From the NCBI GenBank assembly GCA_029204225.1, contig CM055108.1:830217-894216 (forward strand): 64,000 nucleotides of DNA. The letters run 5' to 3'. Shown here piece after piece: positions 11,788 to 23,804 of this stretch. The DNA is from Diphasiastrum complanatum (lineage: Eukaryota > Streptophyta > Lycopodiopsida > Lycopodiales > Lycopodiaceae). The notes under the pieces are model-generated. The model worked only from the letters and a program-made list of their open reading frames with translations. It was not told where the DNA came from and did no database searches. Position 1 is the stretch's first letter, and each line of letters starts with the position of its first letter. A program made the position numbers and the translations under genes.

Positions 11788-12387
11788 AAAGCATTGGAAT
11801 GGATAGATACTATGAAAAGATTTTGATATTATCTACTCGGATATCCATTTGTATTCCATGTTGACCATTTTGCTCTGAAATCTCTTGTCAATAGACTAGA
11901 CTTATCATGATGAATTGCTTGGTGAATTTTATACTACAAGAATTGACATTCCATCGGGAGATGCGATATATTAAATTTCACATAAAATGTTGATTTTCTA
12001 TTTCACTTAGGTGGAAATAAATCTAATGAATCATTGGAACATTAGTTTCCAAACGAGAAATTATTATTGCTCAAATATAAAAATTCCATATATTCAAATA
12101 TCTAATTCATAAGAATTATCCGAACAATTTCAATTTGAAAAAAAAAAACAGCATTAAGTTGCACCTAAAATCATAATAAAAGGAGTATTGTATAAGTTAG
12201 GATTTAATAAGGAATTGTTAAGATGTTTTGAAACACCAAAAATAACGAATGTTATTTGAACTTTACTCAGAAGATGCTGGTGGTCATTATATATTGCGAA
12301 ATACAATGGCAAAAGTATTAAATTTGAAATATTGGTGGCCAACTATGTATACACAATGTCATAGCATACATAAAGAAGTGTGATCCA
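11788..12387 (+). mobile_element. Gypsy-Y pol, left part: RNase H end and integrase zinc finger
   Basis: The degenerate plus-strand reading shows YPFVFHVDHFALKSLVNRLDL, the end of a gypsy RNase H. Then comes VLYKLGFNKELLRCFETP, and the integrase HHCC region GGHYILRNTMAKVLNLKYWWPTMY followed by KKCDPCE near 12370. Stops and frameshifts are present. Coding breaks at ATCCA (12383-12387), where a complete-ended copia derivative is inserted. The integrase resumes at 15591. Confidence 0.75.
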
Positions 12388-13195
12388 TGTGAAATTCACA
12401 TGTGTGGAGTGTCCTTTGAGTGTGATAATGATCTCCTAAGTGATGTGCTTGCACACAGATCAAGCCTAGATTGATAATCAAGATCTATCTCAATTTTCTA
12501 AGGCAAAGACACACTACTACTTGCATACAGTCATCAAGCAAGTGCATACACACATGTGGGAAGTGTACCTGAAAAAAATAAGCATGAAAAGTGCTAGCTC
12601 TAGTGTAGAGAGAGAATTCAACAAATCAGCCTTCGGTAGAGAGAGAATCCACAAATGTGACTAAAAAACCAAAATCTCATTGATCTCAAAAAACTTCTTA
12701 CATGATGAGGGAAATCATCGTAATGGTAGTAACTCGTGGTAGTCCATGCTCAATTCCTATTAGACCCCATCTCTACAACCTCTTACATTCTATTGGATGA
12801 GTGATGCATCATCCCTTGATTTTGATTGGACCCATCTATCAAATCTCTCACTTATGATTGCCCTTGACTCTTTGCCAACACATAGGAACGATCACTCATC
12901 AAATCTAAACTACACACATGTAGAGCACCTAACTAGCTCTAGCTATGTCATAGTTGACTTTTGGTCTAATCATCAAAAAACATGCGTACTTGACTTTTTG
13001 CCCCTAAAGCCAAAATTGGCCCTATCAACTAGTGACACCAAGATGCTCGACTACAAAACTTTATGACACCCTAAAGTCAACATGATTAAACTATTTTGAC
13101 TATTTTCCACACGTGGAACATGCTCCACACATGTGATATTTTCTCACAAACTAGAAACATCAAATTATCAAGCTAAATTTTGCCAATTTTTCACA
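12388..13195 (-). repeat. 3-prime LTR of the nested copia derivative
   Basis: The segment 12986-13195 is nearly identical to 15373-15585 at the other end. On the minus strand the sequence just before the LTR, TTTTTGAGGAG (13196-13206), is a plausible polypurine tract. This fixes both the orientation and the LTR start at 13195. Confidence 0.85.
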
Positions 13196-13206
13196 CTCCT
13201 CAAAAA

Positions 13207-14090
13207 CTAGCTTGATAAGATACTAGATGCCAATTACATTGGAGTAGTCGACAAGTCGATATGTCAGACACGTCAGGTAAGTCGATATGTTAGACATGTC
13301 GAAAAGTCGGGCTTTCCGGCTTCCGCGATAAGTCGGCCAAGCCCAATAAGTCGGATTCTCTTGCCTATCTTTAATAGTAGAGTTGTGCGATGATGCATGT
13401 AAATTTGCAGCGTTATGAATGGAACTAGATTAATATGGGATTTAGGAGAGTAGAGGAGATAAAACCAACAACTTAATCTCAAGAGAAGAACCTATGTGCA
13501 GAATAGATGAAACAAGCGAATGAGATACATGAATAATAAGCAGACAATAATTCAATCGAGATCAGACAATTTAGAATGATATGTGCATAACAACTACAAC
13601 ATCATCTATTGATCCTCTTGGTTTGAGCACTGTGTGACAGACCCACATAGTGCATTGGCCTGAGAGAGGCGGTGTTCTCCCACGAATAGTGTCTCGTTTA
13701 CTAGCGGACTTCTTGGATCTCTGTAAATCCTACTTACAAAATTGTCTCGCTCACTGTGTTTTGTCTAGCTGTGTCTGTGTATATCACTAGTGCATCTAGC
13801 AACTGCATATATTCAGAGTAACATTCTTGATTAGATAGATTAAATAGTCTAAGACTAATCTCAGATTATAAGAGCGGCGGATTAGGCACGTCCTAATGCT
13901 CTTCTGTTGATGTCATCATATCATATCAGGGATTTGTACTTTACGGTACTCTTTTGATCTTCTTGGTGAGGTGTCAAAAGTATTTGGCCCTCGGGTGTCG
14001 CGAACATTTTTCTTTCACATCGTTTGACCTTCTTTTGTTGTTCGAAAACATTTCATTTTCGAGGTCTTCAAGATTTTTGTCAGGTTGGGA
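13207..14090. other. Non-coding interior of the nested copia derivative
   Basis: Here RT and RNase H would be expected, but no such motif is present. The interval holds short repeats of the type GTCGACAAGTCGATATGTCAG near 13245 and the segment shared with 23.4 kb. It may include another small insertion. Confidence 0.4.
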
Positions 14091-14135
14091 GTCAAGAGCT
14101 AGCAGAGCTTTGGTAATACAGACACTTTGTTTCTT
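13945..14135. repeat. About 190-bp repeat shared with 23400-23585
   Basis: The two segments align in the same orientation with clear divergence. Both contain GTGTCGCGAAC or GTGTTCGCGAA near the left end and AGCTAGCA(A/G)(G/A)GCTTTG near the right end. One lies in the copia derivative, the other inside a gypsy gag frame. No terminal structure is evident. Confidence 0.5.
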
Positions 14136-15415
14136 CAATCATGTGTAGAGGAGACTCCTCCTCACCCCTCGACCCCATCACATCTTGATTATCTTCAATA
14201 GAGATAATTTGTGATGCATCTTGAGATGCCTTGATCTTAGCCCCTTCCAAAGGTTGAATGTTGATCTTCATAAAATATGACATCTTGACTCTCAATCACT
14301 TTTGAAATAGAGAGTATGAAGATTCTATAGGCCTTCTTGGTTGATGAATATCCAACCATGATCCATGAGCTTGGATCATCTTTCCTCCTTGTTTCCAAGG
14401 GAATATGTGCAAAGCAAACACTTTCAAGGACACTAAGGTGATCAACCTTAAGCTTCTTCTTGAATAATACCTCATATGGTGTCTTTCCTCCAAGAGCTCC
14501 ATCACTCCTCAAAGCTTTGATCTTCAATGATAATTACTTCTCAACATATGCTTTGAATAATAGGAAATAATCATACACCATAGACTTTGAAAAAAGGAGA
14601 TGTAACCATGCATATCTTATGTGATCATCAATAAAAATCACAAAACAAGTGGCTCCTCCCTTGCTTGTGCTTGATGAGAGATGTACATCTGAGTGGATCA
14701 ACTTAGAATGTGTATTCTTGATAAAAGATGTTGTATATGGCTTCTTGACTCCTTCATAAGGCATAATAGATGAGAAAGAGTGCTTGGAGCTACACGTATG
14801 AGATGAGGCTCCACTATCAATGTACCATGAGTCATCACTCTTGAAGGGGAAAGTGGAGAACCTTGATGCCATAAGAGAGCCTTCTCCATCACTTGTAATA
14901 GAAACTTCTTTCTCATTAGAGATGTTGGCTTGCTTGAATTGGTTCTTCTTCATGAAACAATTTGTGGCATAATGGCCTTTCTTGCCACAAAAGAAGCACT
15001 TAATATCCTTTTTCTTCATCCTTGAAGTAGAAGCATGAAGGTGTCCTCCTCCTCTCCATCTTGGTCTTTGTATTTTGCTTTGTCCTTAGAGAAGTATTGG
15101 TGTTTCTTCTTGCTCCTCTCTTTGTGCTTGTCTTTGACAAATAAAGCTTTGCCATCACCAATATGATTGAGGGATAATTTGTCCATCCTCAAAATCTTGT
15201 TCTCATGTCTTGGCTCTTCAACAATAAGAACACCTTGTAATGCCTCCAAGCTCTTCCTTGATAGCATAGGATTGGACAAGATTGTCATAATCATCTTTCA
15301 AGCCATTGAGTATGACTTGAACTAGCTCACTTTGTTTGTTGATGGAATCTCCAATACAAAGGAGTGATGAGAGTACTTGACTTTTTGCCCCTAAAGCCAA
15401 AATTGGCCCTATCAA
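14092..15415 (-). pseudogene. Gag-protease-integrase remnants of the nested copia derivative
   Basis: On the minus strand: a gag UBN2 fragment with LVQVILNGLKDDYDNLVQSY (about 15350-15280), a basic linker, zinc knuckle CFFCGKKGHYATNC (about 14960-15000) and protease DDSWYIDSGASSHT (about 14800-14840). A jump into integrase follows (LIHSDVHLSSSTSKGG, FVIFIDDHIRYAWLH). Another jump from LRSDG to GKTPYEVLFKKK deletes the middle of the integrase core. The catalytic E region and RT are gone. At least two internal deletions and several frame changes are visible, so it encodes nothing functional. Confidence 0.85.
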
Positions 15416-15590
15416 CTAGTGACACCAAGATGCTTGACTAAAAAAACTTTATGACATCCCTAAAGTCAACATGATTAAATAATTTTGACTATTTTCCACA
15501 CGTGGGAACATGCTCCACACATGTGATATTTTCTGACAAACTAGAAACATCAAATTATCAAGCTAGATTTTGCCAATTTTTCACAATCCA

Positions 15591-16173
15591 TACTAGGGAT
15601 AAGCCTATTGCCAGTACACGTAGGCCTATCACACCAATCTTACCTCTCTTGCCATTTGAAAATGGGGAATTGACTTTGTTGGACCAATTAAACCTGTGAC
15701 ACAATAAGAGATGATACATTTTAGTAGCGACTGATTATGTGACTAAAATGGTGGAAACAGAAGCAATGCGGAAGAATGTTGCTAAAATAGTGGCTACATT
15801 TCTATTCCAAAATATTATGATTAAACATCAAATGACTACTCTGTACAACTTGAAAGTGAATGGATTGACTAAGCACTGTAACATAATACTTTGTAAAATT
15901 CTTAATAAAGCAACCTTAGCATAGTCGTTGGGATTGGGACAAGAAATTACCTTATGTACTATGGGCTTACCAAAATACAAAGAAGACTACGACAAGAATA
16001 ATTTTATACTATCGGTTTATGGTATGTATCCGACACTACCTATCGATTTCGAGATAATTCAAATGGAAGATCGATTGTCGATTGATAACATTGTTCACGA
16101 TCACCTTCAAATAATTAACAAACTAAAGGAAAATCAGACAGATGCTATGAACAAAGTCAAAGTAATTCACTAA
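15591..16173 (+). mobile_element. Gypsy-Y pol, right part: integrase core and C-terminus
   Basis: Continues the gypsy integrase after the nested copia. It has RDKPIASTRRPITPILPLLP, then LLPFENGELTLLDQL, ILVATDYVTKMVETEA (core, first Asp), and after a frame change YGMYPTLPIDFEIIQMEDR with a helical C-terminal stretch. Several stops separate the frames. No LTR is recognised after 16173. Confidence 0.8.
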
Positions 16174-16800
16174 TGATGATTATTTCGATCACTTGAACCC
16201 AATTGGCCTAAGGAGAATGACACGTCATGGCTACTTGGATAGATGTTATATCTTATTCTCCTTGGACGAGTTTGGTTTGAGACACAAGACAACTGGCTTC
16301 TACAGTCTTTGTCAATATTTTGCACAAAATCTTATTAGAAGATTCTGTATGACCATTACCCCTTGGATACAATCAATGTAGTGATGTGAATGCTTTATAG
16401 TGACCAAAACTTGAAAGCACATATCATCTAGTAAAACACATATAAACTTTGAGACACTTTTTTAATGTTGACTCTTACAAAAACTACCATGGCTAGTTTG
16501 AGTGCATAGCTTTGACTCATGCTTTGCAAGGCAAAACAAAAAATCTAAGGTTGATAATGATTATTCAAGCACAAGTATTCACTCTTGTGTCATGAAAGGA
16601 ATTGTAGGTTAGATTTGGAGGTTACGTATGCATCCTATGAAGGGGAAATTAAATTATCCCTCCTCAATTGTTTGCATTCTATTTAATGGACAACAAATGT
16701 TCCATTAAGTATCCACCACCTCTATGGTGCAATGGCACTTGTCTAATTTAGGAATAATTTTGAACTTCTTTGCTCCTACGTGCATGCTATGAGTAGTGGT
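16174..16800. other. Interval without recognisable gene
   Basis: AT-rich sequence with only short frames. It may include the remaining tail of gypsy-Y, but no motif supports this. Confidence 0.4.
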
Positions 16801-16911
16801 TGACATTGAAATGTTGCATAGCTCCATGTTGACCAAGCTAGTGTGGAAGCACATGTTGACATTGAAATGTTGCATAACTCCATGTTGACCAAGCTAGTGT
16901 GGAAGCACATG
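16801..16911. repeat. Two-copy 56-bp tandem duplication
   Basis: The unit starting TGACATTGAAATGTTGCATA occurs at 16801-16856 and again at 16857-16911 with one or two differences. Confidence 0.9.
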
Positions 16912-17008
16912 ATGAAGCTTCCTACTAGTTGTCTTTCCAACAATTAATAACTCTACAAGTGATTGTAAAGGGGGTATCTCATGTCGACTTTTTAAGAATG
17001 AACAGTAG

Positions 17009-17009
<1 letters not shown>

Positions 17010-17073
<64 letters not shown>
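17010..17073. repeat. (TC)n microsatellite
   Basis: About 62 bp of uninterrupted TC repeats. The Arg-Glu frame on the opposite strand is an artefact. Confidence 0.95.
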
Positions 17074-17075
<2 letters not shown>

Positions 17076-17874
17076 ATGCTCACATGAGGAAGCCAGTTCC
17101 TGGATGCACGGCTAGGAACTGTTGCCAAAAATTGGCTTTTGCCCACATGGGGCAAAGCCAGTTCCTGGCTGTGGCAGCACAATTAGGATGTAAGATTTTG
17201 CTTAGCCAGAACTAGTTCTTGGCGCACATTTAGGAACTTGATTAAAGAAAAGGCTCACGTGGGCACACTATCTCTATCTCATTGGGGTTTTGCTTAAAAT
17301 GGCAACCCCTTCATGACAAGGAAAGAGGAAATGTGAATTTTGCTCCACAATCCAAAGCTCAAAAGTATACAACATGCTACTACTTGTGATGGGGGGAAGG
17401 CCTAGGGTTCACTACAGATGCTTGAGGACCTTGGGCCTTCCCTTCATAATCCCAAGTTTGTGTTATATTGTCCATGCTAGGTGTTGTTAGCACTTGTCCA
17501 CGTGGACAACCAACTGCAAGTTGACAAAGAGCGCATGGGCTTGCCATGGGCTGTGTGTTGATATGTAGTTGAGTGTTCACATGAACTTTCTACATGAAGA
17601 TCCCAACATCAAACATAGATGTAAACTATGTCATTTGAAGGGATAAGCTTAAGGCAATTGTTATTGCCATGCCACAATCCACTTCCCTTAAGCACCCTCC
17701 AAGCTTCTAAGGTGCTTGTGGATTCCCATCTCAGCCACTCTTGCCCAATAACCTAATTCCCATATTTGGTACTTGATGCTGTATAGAATACAAAACCAGA
17801 AGAAAACCAAGCACTTGAGGATCAACAGCACTGGCCAGACTCGTTTCACTTTCTGCCTACCTCTCACTCTCATC

Positions 17875-17910
<36 letters not shown>

Positions 17911-18190
17911 CACACTTGAGCTGGGTTCAGCATTGTCAGAAAATGTCCCTTTTGGGTAGTTATTTGTTGTTGGGTGAGCTGCTTTTACTGTTTTCAAAAT
18001 CTACTCCCCATTGGACAGATTTGATACCAGTAGCACCTACACTTGTTTCAATCCAGGTCTGATTCCAGGCTAGTGCTTATCTACATTGGATATTAAATAT
18101 GGAGGCCACAACAATCTATCTGCAGATTCAGCCTTTAGAGTACTTGAGGAAGCTGGGTCTCCTTTGTTGTGGTCAATTCCTGAAGAAAAG
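17074..18190. promoter_or_regulatory. Upstream region of the TBL gene
   Basis: No gene is seen. Between 17090 and 17215 the motif AGCCAGTTCCTGG and its inverse recur about four times, forming short palindromes of unknown role. A TC run at 17880-17906 is about 290 bp upstream of the TBL start and could lie in the promoter or 5-prime leader; pyrimidine tracts are common in plant core promoters. No TATA box is assigned. Confidence 0.3.
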
Positions 18191-20274
18191 ATGGGGCAGT
18201 CAGGTACTGGAAGTAATCTTGGGCATCAGGGAGTTTCCAATGGAGAACTATGCAAAAGAAGCAAAACTACAATTGGGTACTTTTTCTGCCTTGTTACGAT
18301 GTCCGTAAGTGTTACTTTCTTCTTCCATGCTGCCCACAACCTTGGATTCTTGGAAGGGATTGCAAAGAGAAGGGCAGATTTCACCGCGGGGATTTGGAGT
18401 CAGCTGAACTTGGTCTCTGACGAACAGATTTATGGGCATATTCAACATGGAAGACAACAACTAAGCACGTTGAAGTCTACCTCTAGTTCTGCTGGCTCAA
18501 TCAGTTCTGTTGCCCCATCTGCAGAAGTGCTCACAGGGTGGAAGAAAGGCACCTTGCAAACAGACGGCTCTGATTCAGCAAAATTGACTAACACAAGTGA
18601 AAGGGCAGCTCTTTATGCTGAGCCTGCAAATTTTGAAAGTATTATCAGTCTCAACAGTCAAAACAATACGTCCTTGTCTTCTGAAGGTGAAAGTTCGCAT
18701 ACTTTAGCTCTGCTTCTGTTTTGTTGAGCACAAATGGATCGGATCATGCTTCTGAGATTGTTAAATTTTTCTACTTATCAGCCCATCTTCCTAAGTAGGT
18801 TGAAATTGAGAAGCCTTTCTTTAACTGATTGGTTCAGCTAATCTAAATTTGATAGCAGGTGAATGTGACCTCTATACTGGCAAGTGGGTACCCGGTCCGA
18901 TGGGCTCTCTGTATAAGAATCATACATGCCCATTACTTTCTCAATCCCAGAATTGTCTAGGCAATGGAAGACCAGACACAGGATATGAAAACTGGAGGTG
19001 GAAGCCATCCGGCTGCTCTCTACCACGATTCCATGCGGAAGCTTTTCTTGGAGCAGTGCGAGGAAAGGTGATTGCCTTTGTAGGTGATTCAATTGCTCGA
19101 AACCACATGGAGTCATTGATGTGCTGCCTAATGCAGGTAATAGCCCTAGTCGTATTAGGATTAATAGAATCTAGATTCAAAAGCTTCTGAATCAGTTCGA
19201 ATTGAAATTTTCAAATGCTTTTCCTTGTTTGGAATCTGAGTCTATCTGTCAATTTGATTTGTGAAATTTTTTCAAATCGTTTTGCATTAAGATTATTGAA
19301 ACCTCAGAAAAGAAGAAAATGAAGTTGACTTGATTGGAATTGAGTCAATTTAAATGTAGTTGTGGCTGTAGTTTTCAAACAGATCATATAGCAGAATGAA
19401 GATCTTATCAAGCAAATTGGTGAATCATTCTGTGCAATAAAATTCTCAGAAACATCGGTTAATTCTGTTAGGTGGACTAATCACACAGGTTGAAGCTCCA
19501 AATAATCGAGGGTGCCGCAAGATGCAGCGTTGGTATTTTCCTCGGCATTCTGTAACTATTATCAGAATTTGGTCAGCATGGCTGGTGAGCACTTCAAGGA
19601 AATTATCGGAGCTGACACCAGTTAATGTCACAAACCTCCACCTGGACCAGGCCGACGAGGCTTTCATGGAATTTCTACCCAAGTTTGATGTTTTGATCAT
19701 ATCTTCAGGGCATTGGTACACCAAAAAAACAGCCTATATGATGGCAGATAAGCTGGTTGGAGGTCAAGGTTGGCGGACAAATACTCCCTCATTTAGGTAC
19801 AACTCCTCAGCTGCATTTGCGCTAGCAATGCAAACTGCTCTAAATGCAATAGTTTCCCATCCAGAGTATCATGGATTAACAATATTTCGCACTTATTCAC
19901 CCAAACACTATGAGGGTGGTCAATGGAATGTAGGTGGATCATGCACAGGAAATACAAGACCATTCACAAATTTTGAGCTCCCTTACAATGCTTATACTGA
20001 GCTCATGCATCAGCATCAGCTCAATGCCTTCAGAAAAGCTGAACTCAATGTGACTAACAAGTCAAAACTGAGGCTTATGGATGTTACTCCAGTTTTCAGA
20101 TACAGAGCTGATGGGCATCCTGGCATTTATACAAATCAAGACCCAATTAAGCAAACAAAAAGGGGTAAAAATGGCTTTCCTTCACAAGATTGCCTACACT
20201 GGTGCATGCCTGGCCCAATAGACACATGGAATGAATTCTTATTTGAGACTCTGAAGCAAGAATTACTGGGATAG
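18191..20274 (+). CDS. TBL: Trichome birefringence-like (TBL/PMR5) polysaccharide O-acetyltransferase
   Basis: Three exons: 18191-18686, 18859-19136 and 19489-20274, with GT-AG introns and exact phase, giving 519 residues. Residues 27-48 (start IGYFFCLVTMSV) form a type II signal anchor. The PMR5N domain begins near residue 167 (ECDLYTGKWVPG) and ends in the Cys-rich NWRWKPSGCSLPRF. The PC-esterase/DUF231 domain has the catalytic GDS (Ser243 in FVGDSIARN) and C-terminal DCLHWC with Asp492 and His495. FRTYSPKHYEGGQW and GGSCTGNTRP are also typical. Family members are Golgi enzymes that acetylate xylan, mannan or pectin. The pattern recalls the YLS7/TBL16-18 group, but I cannot assign the substrate. 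The frame is open 35 codons before the first ATG, so the start at 18191 rests on ATG and on placing a short cytosolic tail before the anchor. No lesions are seen. Confidence 0.93.
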
Positions 20275-20842
20275 AGTGTCTGCAATATGGAGGCTGTGTA
20301 TGCATACAATTGTATAGCATCACCATCACAATATATTTGGTCTGCTTATTAGTGGAATTTGGAGTTGGATAATCATGTATGTGCGATGTCAATTCTTTAG
20401 TTCTCCTTTGTATTTAGGGTAGAACCTACTTGAGGCATGCTATGAACTACTTTCTTGGATGATCCATTAAGAAGTCAAGAAAAGAAATCATAGGATCTAG
20501 AGTACATGGTGCTGGGCTAGTTCTTGCAGCCCCAAACGGGGCCCTAGTGCTACATTAGGCGAAGAGAAACATCTATTGATCTTTGGTTTAGAAAGACAAC
20601 ACAAATAGCACCATTGGCAATGTAGAAAATCAACATCTACTTAATGAAAGAGATGCAAACTCAACAAGATATTGATCAAACACCAAACATATCATAAAAT
20701 GAAGTTGCTGTCCATACAAAAATAGTAAGGTATTGTATTTCACATGTGTGAACCCAATGAACCATAAATCAAAGCATTTTACACACAAGATTTCAAGATA
20801 TCATTACTATAGTGCACCAATGGATAGATGAACCCAAGAGAA
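20275..20842. other. Downstream region of the TBL gene
   Basis: Contains the 3-prime untranslated region of TBL, with AATATATTTGG- and TTGTATTTAGG-like AT stretches but no unambiguous poly(A) signal. No other gene is seen. Confidence 0.4.
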
Positions 20843-21405
20843 CTCATGTATATAAGAGAGAGAGAAGATGTGTTCTCCCACGCTTGTACACTATTTATAG
20901 CAAGTCCATGCCTCATTAATGAACTTGGTTTCCCTCCATAGAAACTTCTAAATAAAAAACCCTACTACAATATGAACTAGATTCAATGTATCTAACATGC
21001 AAATTTGAATGTGTCCAAACTCGACCTTCTACTTTCCCTCACTTTTTAAGAATGGTAATTCAAAAACATTTAAATTTAAATAACTTTAAAATGCCTATCT
21101 CTAAGTCTAAAATGCAAATTGGCCTCATGTATATAAGAGAGAGAGAAGATGTGTTCTCCCACGTTTGTACACTATTTATAGCAAGTCCATGTCTCATTAA
21201 TGAACTTGGTTTCCCTCCATAGAAACTTCTAAATAAAAAACCCTACTACAATATGAACTAGATTCAATGTATCTAACATGCAAATTTGAATGTGTCCAAA
21301 CTCGACCTTCTACTTTCTCTCACTTTTTAAAAATGGTAATTCAAAAACATTTAAATTTAAATAACTTTAAAATGCCTATCTCTAAGTCTAAAATGCAAAT
21401 TGGCC
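20843..21405. repeat. Two-copy 281-bp tandem duplication with TATA-like box
   Basis: Units 20843-21123 and 21124-21404 are nearly identical, differing by a few C/T changes. Each holds TATATAAGAGAGAGA, then CACTATTTATAGC, so the unit could be part of an LTR promoter region. The second copy ends at the truncated end of the gypsy RT on the minus strand. Confidence 0.9.
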
Positions 21406-21409
21406 TCAA

Positions 21410-23705
21410 TTGCCTTTCAAAGCTTGAGTGAGGGGAAATGCCATCCTAGCAAATTGGGGTATATGCTAATGCAAATATCCCACGAAACCCAAGAATGACT
21501 TGATTTTCCGAACTGTAGTAAGAATTGGCCATTTAATAACCGTCCGGATACAATGGGCCTCTATTTCTACTCCTTGTTCGAAAATTTTATGCCTTGGGTA
21601 TGATAATTTTTTAGCAAAAAAATCACACTTAGACTCTTTGACAAAGAGTTTTTCTCTTATTAAGATGTCGAAGACAATCCTAAGATGCTCTTTATGTTCC
21701 GCCAAAGTCTACTAAAGACTAGGATATCATCCAAGAATACTACCATGAATCTTCCCAAATATGGCCTGAACAAATCGTTGGAAAGTCGTTGGTGAATTGG
21801 TTAAACCAAATGGAAGCACCAAAAACTCATAGTGTCCAAATCGAGTTTGAACCTCGTCTTAGGTATATCCTCTACCTTAATACGAATCCGATGATCCCCT
21901 GATCTTAGATCTATCTTGGTAAAGTACCTTGCACCACCAAGATAATCTATTAGGTCATCCATTCGTGGTAGTAGATACCTATTCTTATTTGTAACTTTGT
22001 TCAATTTTTTATAGTCCACACAAAACCTTATAGTCCCATCCTTCTTGGCGACCAGAACCACTGGTGATGCCCAAGGAGAGTTACTAGGTTTAACCCACAA
22101 TTTCTCTAGATACTCACTTAATTGCCTTTGTACCTCAGTCTCTTCCGATGCACTCACCCTATAAGGGTGTTGTGCAATAGGAATCAAACCAAGTACAAGG
22201 TCAATCTTGTGATCTACAGACCTTTCAGATGGTAAACCTATACGAAGGTCTAAAAAACCATCATTAAATTCTTGCCTAAGTTCACTATAGGCTTCAAATT
22301 CAAGAGTTTTCTCACTAGGTATATTCATGGCATTAAGTTTAAGAATTTCACCAATGCAACAAATTAGGCTTTTGTGAAAACATAAATAAACTTTATACTT
22401 TGTGTTCTTTATCAAAAAATTAAGTTCATGCTTAGAGTAAGGTTTAACACCAGTAGCATCAACACTTAAACTAGCAATAATCTTTATTAAAGAACAATCA
22501 TGCATAAAAGTTAAATGTTTTTCAACAAAATCAATTTTTAATGATTTATTCTTATTATAATGTCATTATTGCCCAAGAACATCCACGTTTGCCAAATTAA
22601 TGGCATTGAAATTCTAGTTTTTCAACGTAGTCCTACATGTGCAATGGTACATTAGGAACCACATAATCCATGGGTTTAGAATTACATCCAGACGCCATTG
22701 TCACACATTATTTCTTCTCACTTTTTTTGATGGGAAGGTTTAGCATCTGCACCAAATTTGCATTTATAAAATTATGATTGGATCTCATGTCAAAAAGTAC
22801 ATTAACAACATGTTTATCCAAGTTTACCCTTAATGCAAATTAAGTCATTAGGTCCATAAAGCATTGAACTAAGAAAACAAATATCCATGTCATTAGATAT
22901 GATACCTGAGGTTGAGACTTTTTTTTTTGACACAATCATGTGCAAGGTCACCCTCTCCATTGCACTTGAAGCAAAGATTTTTCTTTCAAGCTTCCGCTAG
23001 GTCCTTCTTGCCACCTTGATGTTTATTAAAGTGGTGTTTGGGTTTCTTAGAATTAGGATTGGAAGATGCCTCATTGGTAACTTCCTTCCTTTTAAATTGA
23101 AAACTCTTGTTTTGCTCATTAGGGTGATGACTCTTATGTGGCTTAGGAGTATCATCATAAAACTTTGCAACCCTAATAGCATCTTCTAAGGTGTTGGGAT
23201 GGTTCCTTTAAACATCCACTTGATAGTCCTTAGGTAAATCATCAATGAACATGAGCATCTGTATCTTTGGAGGTATTTCACTATAAAGAGGATTAAGATA
23301 CTCATGGAAATCTTGAATAAATTGATCAAGGCCTTTAGTCATAATCAATCCCAAAAGTTTTTAAAAATGTTCATAATCATCTAACAAGGGAAGAAAGTAT
23401 TCCTTGAATACTAGACTTTTGACTTTGGTGTTCGCGAATTGTTCATCTTCGTCTCCTTTGACTTTCGTGTTTGCGAAACTTTTCTTGTTTTGTGTCTCCA
23501 GATCTTTGAGTTCACGAATGTCTTCATCGGGCTGAGGGCTGAAAGCTAGCAAGGCTTTGTAATTAGAAACATTTTGTTTCTTCATTCCCATGTTAATGGT
23601 TGTTTTTGCTTTGGCTACTAAATCTTCCCACCATAGTAAAGCTTTTCCATCCAAAAACATAGTAACGGTGGAGAGTTTTTCACTTTCAAAAAATATATTC
23701 ACTTA
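21410..23705 (-). mobile_element. Ty3/gypsy gag-protease-RT remnant
   Basis: Read on the minus strand: gag with LDGKALLWWEDLV (about 23640), a knuckle-like CFKCNGEGDLAHDC near 22950-22980, a retropepsin remnant with VLFDMRSNHNFI (DSG altered to DMR), then RT from 22505. RT shows [64 protein letters not shown] and FLDD (the YxDD box) near 21730. The RT end (SFLGFVGYLH) is reached near 21466. Frameshifts occur around 21800 and 21700, and stops scatter through protease. RNase H and integrase are cut off at the tandem duplication. Confidence 0.85.
23400..23585. repeat. About 190-bp repeat lying inside the gypsy gag frame
   Basis: Aligns with 13945-14135. On the minus strand the gag frame runs through it without a stop (LKDLETQNKKSFANTKVKGD), splitting the usual gag sequence between KTTIN and FKEYFLPLLDDYEH. 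It also contains an internal near-repeat FANTKVK. Confidence 0.5.
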
Positions 23706-23804
23706 CAAAATGAGAGAACAATAATAATTTTTCCTACGTCGAAGAGCCAGAAAGCTCAAAGATGGGCGAAGATAGGTTGAACAATGGAAATTCGACGACC
23801 TATC

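Larger units (their letters stand above)
12383..15590 (-). mobile_element. Nested Ty1/copia derivative with LTR ends and target duplication
   Basis: The element runs 12388-15585 and is flanked by the direct repeat ATCCA (12383-12387 and 15586-15590). Its termini are TGTGAAA and TTTCACA. Coding is on the minus strand. The left LTR (12388-13195, about 808 bp) is the complete 3-prime LTR. Only about 213 bp of the right, 5-prime LTR survive (15373-15585), joined straight to the middle of gag. The deletion removed the rest of that LTR, the PBS and early gag. RT and RNase H are also missing. It sits exactly within the integrase zinc-finger region of gypsy-Y. Confidence 0.9.

Noticed and set aside
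18099-18308. Alternative TBL start at ATG 18099
   Set aside because: That ATG opens a different frame, antagonistic to the domain-bearing one. The frame of the TBL product has its first ATG at 18191.
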